Shown piece by piece: positions 1-6,767 of a DNA stretch of 23,465 nucleotides. The position numbers and the translations under genes are program-made. How positions within the stretch are numbered: position 1 is the first letter of the stretch; every line of letters starts with the position of its first letter. Source of the stretch: JAJYVT01 sp027339205. Lineage in GTDB: Bacteria; Actinomycetota; Acidimicrobiia; Acidimicrobiales; RAAP-2. The notes beneath the pieces were generated by a model that was not told the DNA's origin, made no database searches, and worked only from the letters and a program-made list of their open reading frames with translations. Location: contig DAHWOV010000033.1 of the NCBI GenBank assembly GCA_027339205.1, forward strand, positions 1-23,465. The letters are read 5' to 3'.

Positions 1-2514
1 GGGGACGGAGACGGCGTGCCCGACGAAGGGGACGGCGAGCCCGACGAAGGGACCGGGGGGGTCCTGGGGGCGGACCGGGGGGCGGACCGGGGGGCGGTCC
101 GGGGGGCGGTCCGGGGGGCGGACTCCGTCCCAGGTGCCGGACCCCTCGGCGCCGGACCAGGTGCCGGACCCCTCGGCGCCGGACCGCTCGAGGCGTGCGC
201 GGACAGGCTCGCGGAAGCGCTCCGGCGAGTTGACGAGCTCGTCACGGAGCTGGCGTCGAGGTCCGAGACTGCTCGCACGGCGCTGGCCGACGCACGGCGC
301 GCCGCGGCCGAGTGGGACCGCTGGCAGGAGGACCTCGCCCTCGCCGCGTCGTTCGCCGAGGAGGAGCGCCATGACCGGGAGGAGGTCGCGCTGCTCGAGC
401 GCGCCCGGAGGATCTCGGACCTCCGGGCCGCGCTCTACGGGTGGAACGACGCCCGTTCTCGGCTGGAGGTCCTCGAGCCGGAGATCGCGGCGCTGGTCGG
501 CACGATCGATGCCGTCTTCCACGGCGAGCCCGACCCCGCCGGCTTCCACGGCGAGCCCGACCCCGCCGGCTTGGTGCGGCAAGAGGCGTGGGCTGCCGCC
601 CGTGCCGACGCGCACAGTGCCGGCGTGTTGGCCGAGCGGCTCGCCGCGGATGCGCACCGTCTCGAGTCGGAGGTCGCGCGCTTCCAACGGCTCGACCAGG
701 TGGGGCGATCGCTCGTCACACGTGACCGAGCGCTCGTGGGCCGGCGTGTCGAGCTCGACGAGCTCGCCTTGAAGCTCGACGCCGAGGAGCAGGCGGTGGT
801 GCTCATGGCCGACGAGGCCCGTCGGCTCCGGACTGAGGTCGCCTCCCTCGATGCGCTGTCGGAAGCGGTCGCCGCGCTCGAGCGCGAGCACGTGACGGCC
901 TCGCGGCGCGCAGCCGCGATCGCCGGCGTCGAGCGGCTCGAGGGGGAGCTCGCCGCGGCGAACGCCGAGGCGACGCGGGCCGCGGCGGCGGTGGAGGCCG
1001 TCCGCGCCTCTTGGCGCGGCGCCCTCGCCGGCCGCCTCGCGCGGCTTCTCGAGGACGGTGCTCCGTGCCCGACCTGCGGAGCGATCGAGCACCCTATGCC
1101 TGCCGTCGTGGAGGAGGACGGCGCCGACGACGAGGAGCTCGCGGCGGCGGAGGCGGCGCAGGACGAGGCGCTCCGGCGCAAGGGCGCTGTGGAGCGGGAG
1201 GCTGCTGCTGCCCGTGGTGCCATCGATGCGCTCGCGGCGACGCGACCGGTCCACGTGGTCGAAGCCGATCTCGCCGCGCACCGCGACGCGCTCGCGCTCG
1301 TGCACGACGCGGCGGCGCGCCTCGAGGAGGTAGCCAGCGACGAGCGTCGACGGCGTGAGGCGCTGCTCGAGGCCCGCCAGGTCCTTTCGCGCGATCGACG
1401 CATGCTCGACGACGACTGGGCGCGTGTCGAGGTCGACCGCGCGGCGCACGAGCGGGACGCCGCAGCCTTTGTGGAGCTCCACGGCGCACTGGAGTCCCCC
1501 GCCCCGCGCGCCGCTGCACTGGCGGCGATCGGTGCGGACGTCGAGCGCCTCGCGGGGCTCTTGAGGAAGGCGGAGGCTGCGAGGGCGGAGTTGCGCAACG
1601 CGTTGGCGTTCCTCGATCCGGTCATTCGCGAGCTGCACGCCAGCGACCCAAAGGAGCTCTTCGCGTGGCTCATGGACCCTTCGGAGCTCGATGCGCGCAG
1701 CGCCGGGGTCGACGAGCGGCGGAGGCGTCGCGAGGAGGTCCGGCGACGGATCTCGGCGTACGAGATGGCCGGGGCGGGGCGGACCGCGGCGCGTCCCGAC
1801 CTCTCGCGCTACGAGGCGCACGCGGAGTCCGCGGCGCGCGAGCACGTCTCCTTGGTCGAGCGGCGCGGGGTGCTCGCCGACCGAGTGGCCGTCGTCGCGG
1901 CGGGACCTTCCGAATGGGCCTCTGCCGGCCTGGCCGTGGATGCCGCACGCCGTGCGCTCGAGCAGGCGAAGACGGTCGCCGATCGTTGCGCCGGGTTGGG
2001 GGGCGGCCCTTCCTCGTTGCGGCTCTCCCTCGAGAACTGGGTGCTCGCCGACTACCTCCGCCAGGTGCTGGTCCAGGCGAACCAGCGCCTGGACGTCATG
2101 ACCGACGGGCGGTTCGCGCTCCAGCTGAGCGACGGGGTCACCGACGGGCGCAAGCCGTGGGGTCTCGACCTGTCGGTGTTCGACGCGAGCACCGGAGGTG
2201 TGCGGCCGGCCACGACCCTCTCAGGCGGCGAGACCTTCATGGCAGCGCTCGCGCTCGCGCTCGGGCTCGCTGACGTCGTGTCGTGCGGGTCGAACCGCGA
2301 GGTCGGCGCCCTGTTCGTCGACGAGGGTTTCGGCTCGCTCGATCCCCAGGCGCTCGATGCGGTGGTCGACGTGCTCCGATCGCTGGAGGACGGGGGCCGC
2401 GTTGTGGGCGTCATCAGCCACGTCCGCGAGCTCCAGCACGCACTGCCCTCCGGGATCCTCGTCGAGCCTTCGGCGCACGGGTCGGTCGTGACGTTCCACT
2501 ACCCGCCGGGCTGA
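1..2514 (+). CDS. sbcC: SbcC-like exonuclease subunit / SMC-type ATPase, C-terminal part (5' end outside window)
   Basis: The frame is open from base 1, so the gene is 5'-truncated by the window; the first in-frame GTG (16) is probably not the start. What remains is a long charged coiled coil interrupted by a zinc-hook motif CPTCG followed by EHP (Cys codons at 1066 and 1075), then the C-terminal ATPase lobe: ABC signature LSGGETF near 2218, Walker B with LFVDEGFGSLD near 2308, and a switch histidine in VISHV near 2413. This order (coil, CxxC hook, coil, signature, Walker B) is typical of SbcC/Rad50, which with the SbcD nuclease processes hairpins and blocked DNA ends in the cytoplasm. The N-terminal Walker A lobe should lie upstream, and sbcD is usually next to it. 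In-frame repeats add Gly/Pro-rich segments: 4-residue GADR/GAVR units, a 9-residue PGAGPLGAG-type pair, and FHGEPDPAG twice. Pro and Gly in the latter should break the coil locally. Assignment to the family is firm; SbcC versus another hook ATPase is likely but not certain. Confidence 0.88.
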   Translation, partial: GDGDGVPDEGDGEPDEGTGGVLGADRGADRGAVRGAVRGADSVPGAGPLGAGPGAGPLGAGPLEACADRLAEALRRVDELVTELASRSETARTALADARRAAAEWDRWQEDLALAASFAEEERHDREEVALLERARRISDLRAALYGWNDARSRLEVLEPEIAALVGTIDAVFHGEPDPAGFHGEPDPAGLVRQEAWAAARADAHSAGVLAERLAADAHRLESEVARFQRLDQVGRSLVTRDRALVGRRVELDELALKLDAEEQAVVLMADEARRLRTEVASLDALSEAVAALEREHVTASRRAAAIAGVERLEGELAAANAEATRAAAAVEAVRASWRGALAGRLARLLEDGAPCPTCGAIEHPMPAVVEEDGADDEELAAAEAAQDEALRRKGAVEREAAAARGAIDALAATRPVHVVEADLAAHRDALALVHDAAARLEEVASDERRRREALLEARQVLSRDRRMLDDDWARVEVDRAAHERDAAAFVELHGALESPAPRAAALAAIGADVERLAGLLRKAEAARAELRNALAFLDPVIRELHASDPKELFAWLMDPSELDARSAGVDERRRRREEVRRRISAYEMAGAGRTAARPDLSRYEAHAESAAREHVSLVERRGVLADRVAVVAAGPSEWASAGLAVDAARRALEQAKTVADRCAGLGGGPSSLRLSLENWVLADYLRQVLVQANQRLDVMTDGRFALQLSDGVTDGRKPWGLDLSVFDASTGGVRPATTLSGGETFMAALALALGLADVVSCGSNREVGALFVDEGFGSLDPQALDAVVDVLRSLEDGGRVVGVISHVRELQHALPSGILVEPSAHGSVVTFHYPPG
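71..118. repeat. 12-bp tandem repeat, 4 copies, inside sbcC
   Basis: Units of the form cggaccgggggg or cggtccgggggg run four times. They encode the four-residue units GADR, GADR, GAVR, GAVR in the sbcC frame. The two variants occur as adjacent pairs, as expected from duplication of neighbouring units. Confidence 0.9.
131..184. repeat. 27-bp perfect direct duplication inside sbcC
   Basis: Bases 131-157 are repeated without change at 158-184. The unit is in frame (9 codons) and encodes a Gly/Pro/Ala-rich linker. Confidence 0.9.
517..570. repeat. 27-bp perfect direct duplication inside sbcC coiled coil
   Basis: Bases 517-543 are repeated exactly at 544-570, giving FHGEPDPAG twice. Absence of any silent difference suggests a recent duplication. 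Confidence 0.92.
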
Positions 2515-2574
2515 GGGCTACCCGCCGGGCTGCGCACTACCCGCCGGGCTGAGGACTACCCGCCGGGCTGAGGA
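2499..2574. repeat. 19-bp tandem repeat, 4 copies, across the sbcC stop codon
   Basis: Four 19-bp units beginning ctacccgccgggctg start at 2499, 2518, 2537 and 2556. The first unit contains the last codons and TGA stop of sbcC (2512-2514), so the array appears to be copied from the gene's own 3' end. On the other strand the unit starting at 2537 supplies a TAG that would have been the stop of the exporter gene before the insertion sequence arrived. The array therefore fills the convergent gene junction. Confidence 0.92.
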
Positions 2575-2585
2575 CTTGGCCGTCC

Positions 2586-2595
2586 CGGTTAGCCC
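2586..2595. repeat. Left copy of 10-bp target-site duplication of the IS4-family element
   Basis: The bases cggttagccc at 2586-2595 recur in direct orientation at 4045-4054, directly outside the two terminal inverted repeats. IS4-family elements commonly duplicate about 9-13 bp. Confidence 0.88.
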
Positions 2596-2613
2596 CAATA
2601 CCAGTAACTTAGA
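2596..2613. repeat. Left terminal inverted repeat of the IS
   Basis: The sequence caataccagtaacttaga is the exact reverse complement of 4027-4044. The TAA stop codon of the transposase (2609-2611 on the minus strand) lies inside this repeat. Confidence 0.93.
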
Positions 2614-4000
2614 CTCCCAGAACCCGTACCGCCTCGCCGATGGGAAGCGTGGGCTGTGGCCAAGAGCGGTGCGCCGATCGCTTGACGCCGTAGCCGCTCA
2701 TCTTGCGCTTGACGACGCGCGGGTTCGACCGCAGGCGCCGGTGCGGAAGGAGCTCGTGGAGGACTTCAGCACTCGCGTGGCTGAGCCCCGTTGCGAGATC
2801 CTCGACGGAGCGCCGGACGCTGCGGCGAGCGGCGCGCAGGGAGCGGGTGAAGCTGAGTCGGTCCGGATCGATGTGCCCTTCGTCGGCGATGGACGCCATG
2901 AGGGCTCGGATCGCGTAGTGCACGCAGAGCATGCCCCAGGCCTCCTGGTAGACGCCGTCGGAGGTCTTCGACCGCAGCACGACGCGCGGCCCGCGTTGAT
3001 GGGTCTTCAGCTCGTCGAGCGCTGATTCGAACTCCCAACGCTCGGCATAGAGCGCAGCCAGGTCCGCCGCAGGCGCCGACGTCGGGTCGAGGATGGTCGT
3101 CACGAGCCGGTAGGTGGTCTCTTCGCTTCGTGGGCGCCCGGGATCTTCGATTGCGTACTCGACCACCCGCACCCCGACCACGTGCTCCCGGGCGTGCTTG
3201 TCTGCGCTCGCGACGAGCTCGGAGCGGAACGAGCCGTCCTCGTGGCGATCCAACACGGGAAAGACGGCGTTGGACTTCGCCCTCCAGCACAGCTGTGCGC
3301 CGGTTGCCGCCATGGCAGAGAACAACGGGTGGGCGGTGAACCCGCGGTCGGCGAAGCAGAGCATGTGCTCGTCGAGGGCGCCCGTGAGGGACTTCGCCAA
3401 CGTCGCCTCTCCCGTCGCGTACGGTCCCATCGCGGCGGCGAACATGGCGTGCGTCCCACACTCTGCGATGGCGACCAGCCGGAGCTGCGGGAAGGCCGAG
3501 CGCTCGCCGCGTCCGCTCCCTGCTCTCCCGAACTCGGCGTCGTTCGAGGCGGAGTCGGGGGTGTCGAGGGTGGAACCGTCCATCGAGACGAGCCGCCACT
3601 GGCGATAGAAGGCCCCAGGCGTCTGCTCGGTCCCAAGCGGCCGGCAGGCTTCGTGGAACAGTGCCTCGAGCGGTGCAGGGCCGAGGCGAGCCCGGGCCTT
3701 GGTGATGGCGACCGAGCTCGGCACCTCGACGACGGGGATCTCGGTCCCGCAGCCGGCGAGCCCCTCGGTCAGCTCACGCAGCACCTCCTCGTAGCCCGCC
3801 TCCCGAAACAGCGTCATCGCCATGACGTAGTAGACGACGAGCCGAGCGGGTAGCAGGCGATAACGCCGCTCGCGACGGCCAGCTCTTTCGATCACCGAAT
3901 CGACGAGGGCCGGCGGGAACGTGGCGGTGAGGACGCCGAGCGCGATCCGGTCACGCAGTCGTCGGCCATCGTCCGCCTTCGGCTGTCCGGCCCTCGGCAC
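2609..4000 (-). CDS. IS4-family transposase
   Basis: 463-residue DDE transposase that cuts and joins the ends of its own element. An IS4-type N-terminal domain (about residues 10-100, including the stretch LRDRIALGVLTATFPPALVD) precedes an RNase H-like core. Catalytic candidates are D141 (in SMDGSTLDTPDS), D218 (in CFADRGF) and E325. The IS4 hallmark Y-x2-R-x3-E-x6-K is perfect: Y318, R321, E325, K332. The start is a GTG at 4000 on the minus strand; no in-frame ATG gives a full N-terminal domain. The start lies 44 bp inside the right end, and the interrupted exporter gene reads through that end and overlaps the transposase start by 50 bp in another frame, so transcription from the exporter promoter could reach the transposase. 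All motifs are intact, so it is probably active. Confidence 0.95.
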   Translation of the reverse strand: MPRAGQPKADDGRRLRDRIALGVLTATFPPALVDSVIERAGRRERRYRLLPARLVVYYVMAMTLFREAGYEEVLRELTEGLAGCGTEIPVVEVPSSVAITKARARLGPAPLEALFHEACRPLGTEQTPGAFYRQWRLVSMDGSTLDTPDSASNDAEFGRAGSGRGERSAFPQLRLVAIAECGTHAMFAAAMGPYATGEATLAKSLTGALDEHMLCFADRGFTAHPLFSAMAATGAQLCWRAKSNAVFPVLDRHEDGSFRSELVASADKHAREHVVGVRVVEYAIEDPGRPRSEETTYRLVTTILDPTSAPAADLAALYAERWEFESALDELKTHQRGPRVVLRSKTSDGVYQEAWGMLCVHYAIRALMASIADEGHIDPDRLSFTRSLRAARRSVRRSVEDLATGLSHASAEVLHELLPHRRLRSNPRVVKRKMSGYGVKRSAHRSWPQPTLPIGEAVRVLGV

Positions 4001-4976
4001 GATGCCCAGAATACCACCACTGTAACTCTAAGTTACTGGTATTGCGGTTAGCCCCGGCGGCGTCCTGGGCCACGTCCGGTGCTGTCGCGCCACTCCTCAC
4101 CCACGAGCTGCCGACGTTCGCCACGACGACCAGGACCAGTGCCCCGAGCTCCAGCTCCGAGAGCCGCTGGCCGAGGATCGCAAGGCCGGCAAGCGCGGCC
4201 AGGGCAGGCGCCATGCTGAGCAGGATCCCGAAGGCACGGGGGGTCGCCCGTCGGAGCGCCGCCAACTCGCACGAGTACGGGATCGCCGAGGACAAGAGCG
4301 CGACCGCTGCACCGGTGCCAAGGACCGCCAGCCGCAGCAGGGCGGTGCCCGCGTGCAGCACCCCGATCGGGGCGATGAGCACGGTACCCACGGCCATCGC
4401 GCCGGCGAGGCCGGTCGTCCCTTCGAAGCGCTTGCCCGTCTCCTTGTTGAGGAGGATGTAGGCCGCCCACAACGAGCCTGCCAGCGCGGCGAAACCGACG
4501 CCCACCAGGTCGAGACGGTGAACGAGCCCGAAGAGGCTGCCACTGGCGAGAAGCAGCACCCCGCCTGCGGCAAGGAGCGCCCAGACCATGTCGGTCCACC
4601 GCCTCGACCCAACGACCGCGATCGTGAGGGGGCCGACGAACTCCACCGTCACCGCGACCCCGAGAGGGATCCGGGCGATTGCCTCGTAGAAGGACAGGTT
4701 CATCCCTGCGAGCGCCACGCCGAAGGCGATCACGACGTTCAGGTCGACCCTGTGGGCCGGCCGCAGAAGTCGGCGGAGGTCCCTCGCTCGAGGACGCGCG
4801 ATGAGCATCAGCGCCACGGTGGCGAAGACCAGTCGGAGCGTCAGCGTCCCGCTGGGCCCCACCTGCGAGAAGAGCTTGGTCGCGAGCGCCGCGCCGCACT
4901 GGCTCGAGATCCCGCTCGTCGCGACGAGCGCCGGGGCGGGGACTCTGGAGCGTTTCGGAAGGGGGACTGCGCGCAT
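3951..4976 (-). CDS. EamA/RhtA-type membrane exporter, C-terminus replaced by IS insertion
   Basis: Inner-membrane protein of the drug/metabolite transporter superfamily with about ten hydrophobic segments in two EamA repeats. Stretches such as GPSGTLTLRLVFATVALML, SFYEAIARIPLGVAVTVEFVGPL (first 20: SFYEAIARIPLGVAVTVEFV) and SLWAAYILLNKETG resemble RhtA, the threonine/homoserine exporter; the substrate here is inferred, not shown. The last 30 residues, from NTSNLEL to WPTTA, are encoded by the IS4 element. Deleting the element and one target copy restores a frame that continues for 15 codons after GANR and stops at TAG in the 19-bp array (2537-2539), so the native protein was about 326 residues. 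The last membrane helix is upstream of the break, so function may be kept. I chose ATG 4976 as the start because it begins the RhtA-like region; longer in-frame starts would add a Ser-Thr tract from the hexanucleotide repeat. Confidence 0.82.
   Translation of the reverse strand: MRAVPLPKRSRVPAPALVATSGISSQCGAALATKLFSQVGPSGTLTLRLVFATVALMLIARPRARDLRRLLRPAHRVDLNVVIAFGVALAGMNLSFYEAIARIPLGVAVTVEFVGPLTIAVVGSRRWTDMVWALLAAGGVLLLASGSLFGLVHRLDLVGVGFAALAGSLWAAYILLNKETGKRFEGTTGLAGAMAVGTVLIAPIGVLHAGTALLRLAVLGTGAAVALLSSAIPYSCELAALRRATPRAFGILLSMAPALAALAGLAILGQRLSELELGALVLVVVANVGSSWVRSGATAPDVAQDAAGANRNTSNLELQWWYSGHRAEGRTAEGGRWPTTA
4027..4044. repeat. Right terminal inverted repeat of the IS
   Basis: The sequence tctaagttactggtattg matches the reverse complement of the left end over all 18 bases. 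Confidence 0.93.
4045..4054. repeat. Right copy of 10-bp target-site duplication
   Basis: The direct repeat cggttagccc is identical to 2586-2595. It lies in the 3' coding part of the interrupted exporter gene. Confidence 0.88.
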
Positions 4977-4979
4977 CTG

Positions 4980-5022
<43 letters not shown>

Positions 5023-5143
5023 GGGACTCCCGGCCGACACGCCACGCCTGCCGAGGGTCGGAGCGGTGGCAAGGGGAAGTGGTTGATCCGGTCCCCAGGG
5101 TACCGGCGCTCGACCGGGCAGGCGTGCGGTGGCGGGACCCAGC

Positions 5144-5149
5144 TACCGT
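5144..5149 (+). promoter_or_regulatory. Possible -10 box of the SDR gene
   Basis: The hexamer taccgt fits the actinobacterial TANNNT pattern and lies 42 bp upstream of the SDR start, leaving room for a leader with the strong ggagg site at about 5176-5180. No clear -35 was seen. The 215-bp divergent region 4977-5191 holds this box, the (ctcgtg)7 array and a possible minus-strand taccct at 5097-5102 for the exporter. Confidence 0.3.
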
Positions 5150-5191
5150 GGGACTGCGCAAGCGGGGGGTGAGAGGGAGGAGAGCGAGGCC

Positions 5192-6112
5192 ATGGGCGCA
5201 CTGGACGGGCGGGTCGCGATCATCACCGGCGCGGGTCGCGGCATCGGGCGCGAGCACGCGCTGCTCTTCGCCGCGCAAGGAGCGAAGGTCGTCGTGAACG
5301 ACCTCGGTGGGGCGTTGGACGGGTCGGGTGACGACCGGACGCCGGCACAGCAGGTGGTCGACGAGATCACGGCCCTCGGCGGGGAGGCGGTAGCCAGTAC
5401 GGACGATGTCGCGGACTGGGAGGGCGGCAAGCGGCTCGTCGACTTCGCGCTCGAGGCTTTCGGGAATCTCCACGTGCTCGTCAACAACGCGGGCATCCTC
5501 CGGGACCGGATGCTCGTCAACATGTCCGAGGAGGACTGGGACAGCGTCATCCATGTGCATATGAAGGGCCATTTCGTGCCCACGCGGCATGCGGCTGCCT
5601 ACTGGCGGGAGCGGGCGAAGGAGGGCGTCGATGTGCGTGCCTGCGTCGTCAACACCTCATCGACGTCTGGGCTGCTCGGCAACCCGGGCCAGGCGAACTA
5701 CGGCGCGGCCAAAGCCGGCATCGCGGCGTTCAGCGTCATTGCCGCTCAGGAGCTCGGCCGCTACGGGATCCGGGTCAACGCCATCGCTCCCGCGGCTCGC
5801 ACCCGGATGACCGAGATGACTCCCGGGCTGTCGGACATCGTGAAGCCCCCGGCCGACGAGTCGCAGTTCGACGTCTGGGACCCGGCCAACGTGTCCCCGC
5901 TCGTCGCCTACCTTGCGACCGAAGACTGCCCGCTCACCGGACGGGTCTTCTTCGTGCAGGGCGGCACCATCCGCAACTTCCAGAACTGGACCATGACCGA
6001 GTCCATCGACCGCCAGGCCCGTTGGACGGTCGAGGAGCTGAAGGAGGAGATGGTCAAGCTCTCTCCGGCCCACGCGACGGGCGCCGCGGAGTCAGCGCAC
6101 GTCACTCGGTGA
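5192..6112 (+). CDS. SDR-family oxidoreductase (MFE-2/HSD17B4-like 3-hydroxyacyl-CoA dehydrogenase type)
   Basis: 306-residue short-chain dehydrogenase with a Rossmann fold. Cofactor glycine motif TGAGRGIG is at 12-19, an acidic D37 after strand 2 favours NAD(H), NNAG is at 98-101, and the catalytic set is S157, Y170 and K174 (YGAAK). The long insert after VVVNDLGG and the NTSSTSGLLGNPGQANYGAAK region (key residues S157, Y170, K174) resemble the dehydrogenase module of peroxisomal multifunctional enzyme type 2, which acts on 3-hydroxyacyl-CoA esters in beta-oxidation; the exact substrate is inferred. ATG 5192 was chosen over upstream in-frame starts because it has a strong Shine-Dalgarno (ggaggagag) and begins the family's usual N-terminus. 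The 3' end overlaps the convergent SCP2 gene by 11 bp. The SDR plus SCP2 pairing recalls the domain content of eukaryotic MFE-2. Confidence 0.9.
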   Translation: MGALDGRVAIITGAGRGIGREHALLFAAQGAKVVVNDLGGALDGSGDDRTPAQQVVDEITALGGEAVASTDDVADWEGGKRLVDFALEAFGNLHVLVNNAGILRDRMLVNMSEEDWDSVIHVHMKGHFVPTRHAAAYWRERAKEGVDVRACVVNTSSTSGLLGNPGQANYGAAKAGIAAFSVIAAQELGRYGIRVNAIAPAARTRMTEMTPGLSDIVKPPADESQFDVWDPANVSPLVAYLATEDCPLTGRVFFVQGGTIRNFQNWTMTESIDRQARWTVEELKEEMVKLSPAHATGAAESAHVTR

Positions 6113-6506
6113 TCGCGCGGAGTCGCTCGGCCATCTCCTGGGCGTGCTCGTCCATGGGCGTCGCCTGGATGGACATGAGCTTGGACATATCGCCCTCTAC
6201 GCGGATCCGCCCAGCCATGAATGCCTGCATGCCAGCCTGAGGGTTGCGGTCGATGAGGAGCGCCTTTGCCGTCCCGTAGTCGAGGGTGATCTTCAGATCG
6301 GCGTCCTCGACGTGGCCCTTGTCGATATCCAGCTCGCCTCCCGTCGTGTCGACGTGCGCTTCGAGGTCGATCTCGGCGAAGGGGATCTCGGTCACCACGA
6401 GGTTCATCCGTACAGGATGGTTGATCGCCGGCGACCTGACCTGGAACTCCGCCCGGATCGCGTGAGCCTCCTCGATCCACTCGTCGCTCAAAAATGGGTA
6501 GGGCAT
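6102..6506 (-). CDS. SCP2 sterol-carrier/lipid-binding domain protein
   Basis: 134-residue single-domain protein. The C-terminal half contains the characteristic pattern of an SCP2 domain: DADLKITLDYGTAKALL, then QAGMQAFMAGRIRVEGDMSKLM, in which the GRIRVEGDMSKLM stretch is the family's most recognisable segment. SCP2 domains form a hydrophobic tunnel for acyl-CoA, sterol or other lipids; the ligand here is unknown. ATG 6506 is supported by a gaaggag site 8 bases upstream. Three 9-bp repeats abut that site. The gene converges on and overlaps the SDR gene, and diverges from the hydrolase gene. A joint role in lipid or acyl-CoA turnover with the SDR is inference from position and from domain fusions known in eukaryotes. 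Confidence 0.88.
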   Translation of the reverse strand: MPYPFLSDEWIEEAHAIRAEFQVRSPAINHPVRMNLVVTEIPFAEIDLEAHVDTTGGELDIDKGHVEDADLKITLDYGTAKALLIDRNPQAGMQAFMAGRIRVEGDMSKLMSIQATPMDEHAQEMAERLRAITE

Positions 6507-6516
6507 CGAGCCGCTC

Positions 6517-6543
6517 CTTCAGTGCCTTCAGTGCCTTCAGTGC
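6517..6543. repeat. 9-bp tandem repeat, 3 copies, touching the SCP2 ribosome binding site
   Basis: The unit cttcagtgc occurs three times without change. On the minus strand the array reads gcactgaag and leads straight into the gaaggag Shine-Dalgarno of the SCP2 gene, so the last repeat supplies part of that site. Confidence 0.92.
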
Positions 6544-6673
6544 CCCGGGACCCGCTCTGGGATCTGCGCGGGACGCCGTGGTGTCGCCGCCAGAGGTTAG
6601 GGCGCAAGCCGTCTGACCGGGCGCGTTGCGTTTGGACGTGGGGGAGGCACCCTCCGAATGGGCGAGCGCCCCG

Positions 6674-6754
6674 CCACCCTCGATCGCCGCCGGCCACCCA
6701 CTGCAACCGTCGGGCCACCCTCGATCGCCGCCGGCCACCCTCGATCGCCGTCGG
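6674..6754. repeat. 20/21-bp tandem repeat, 4 copies, directly upstream of the hydrolase -10 box
   Basis: Units start at 6674, 6694, 6715 and 6735. Three are nearly identical and contain the palindrome cgatcg; the second (6694-6714) is diverged and one base longer. The array ends one base before a tagagt hexamer at 6755, so it covers where a -35 region and activator or repressor sites would lie. Two DNA turns per unit would place repeated sites on one face of the helix. Confidence 0.88.
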
Positions 6755-6760
6755 TAGAGT
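6755..6760 (+). promoter_or_regulatory. Likely -10 box of the hydrolase-gatCAB unit (leaderless transcript)
   Basis: The hexamer tagagt fits TANNNT and is followed after 7 bases by the GTG start at 6768, the geometry of a leaderless mRNA. No good Shine-Dalgarno precedes the GTG, in agreement. The 261-bp divergent region 6507-6767 otherwise holds only the two repeat arrays. Confidence 0.45.
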
Positions 6761-6767
6761 CCCAGGG

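Larger units (their letters stand above)
2596..4044 (-). mobile_element. Complete IS4-family insertion sequence (1449 bp)
   Basis: The element is bounded by 18-bp perfect inverted repeats (2596-2613 and 4027-4044) and a 10-bp direct target duplication on each side. It carries one transposase gene on the minus strand that fills almost the whole length. Intact ends, an intact reading frame and an unaltered target duplication indicate a recent insertion with no later rearrangement. Size, transposase domains and duplication length agree with the IS4 family; I cannot name the subgroup without a database search. Confidence 0.93.

Noticed and set aside
2598..2620. IS ends as a site-specific recombinase or integron attachment site
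   Set aside because: The matching inverted ends, direct target duplication and IS4 DDE transposase fully explain these sequences.
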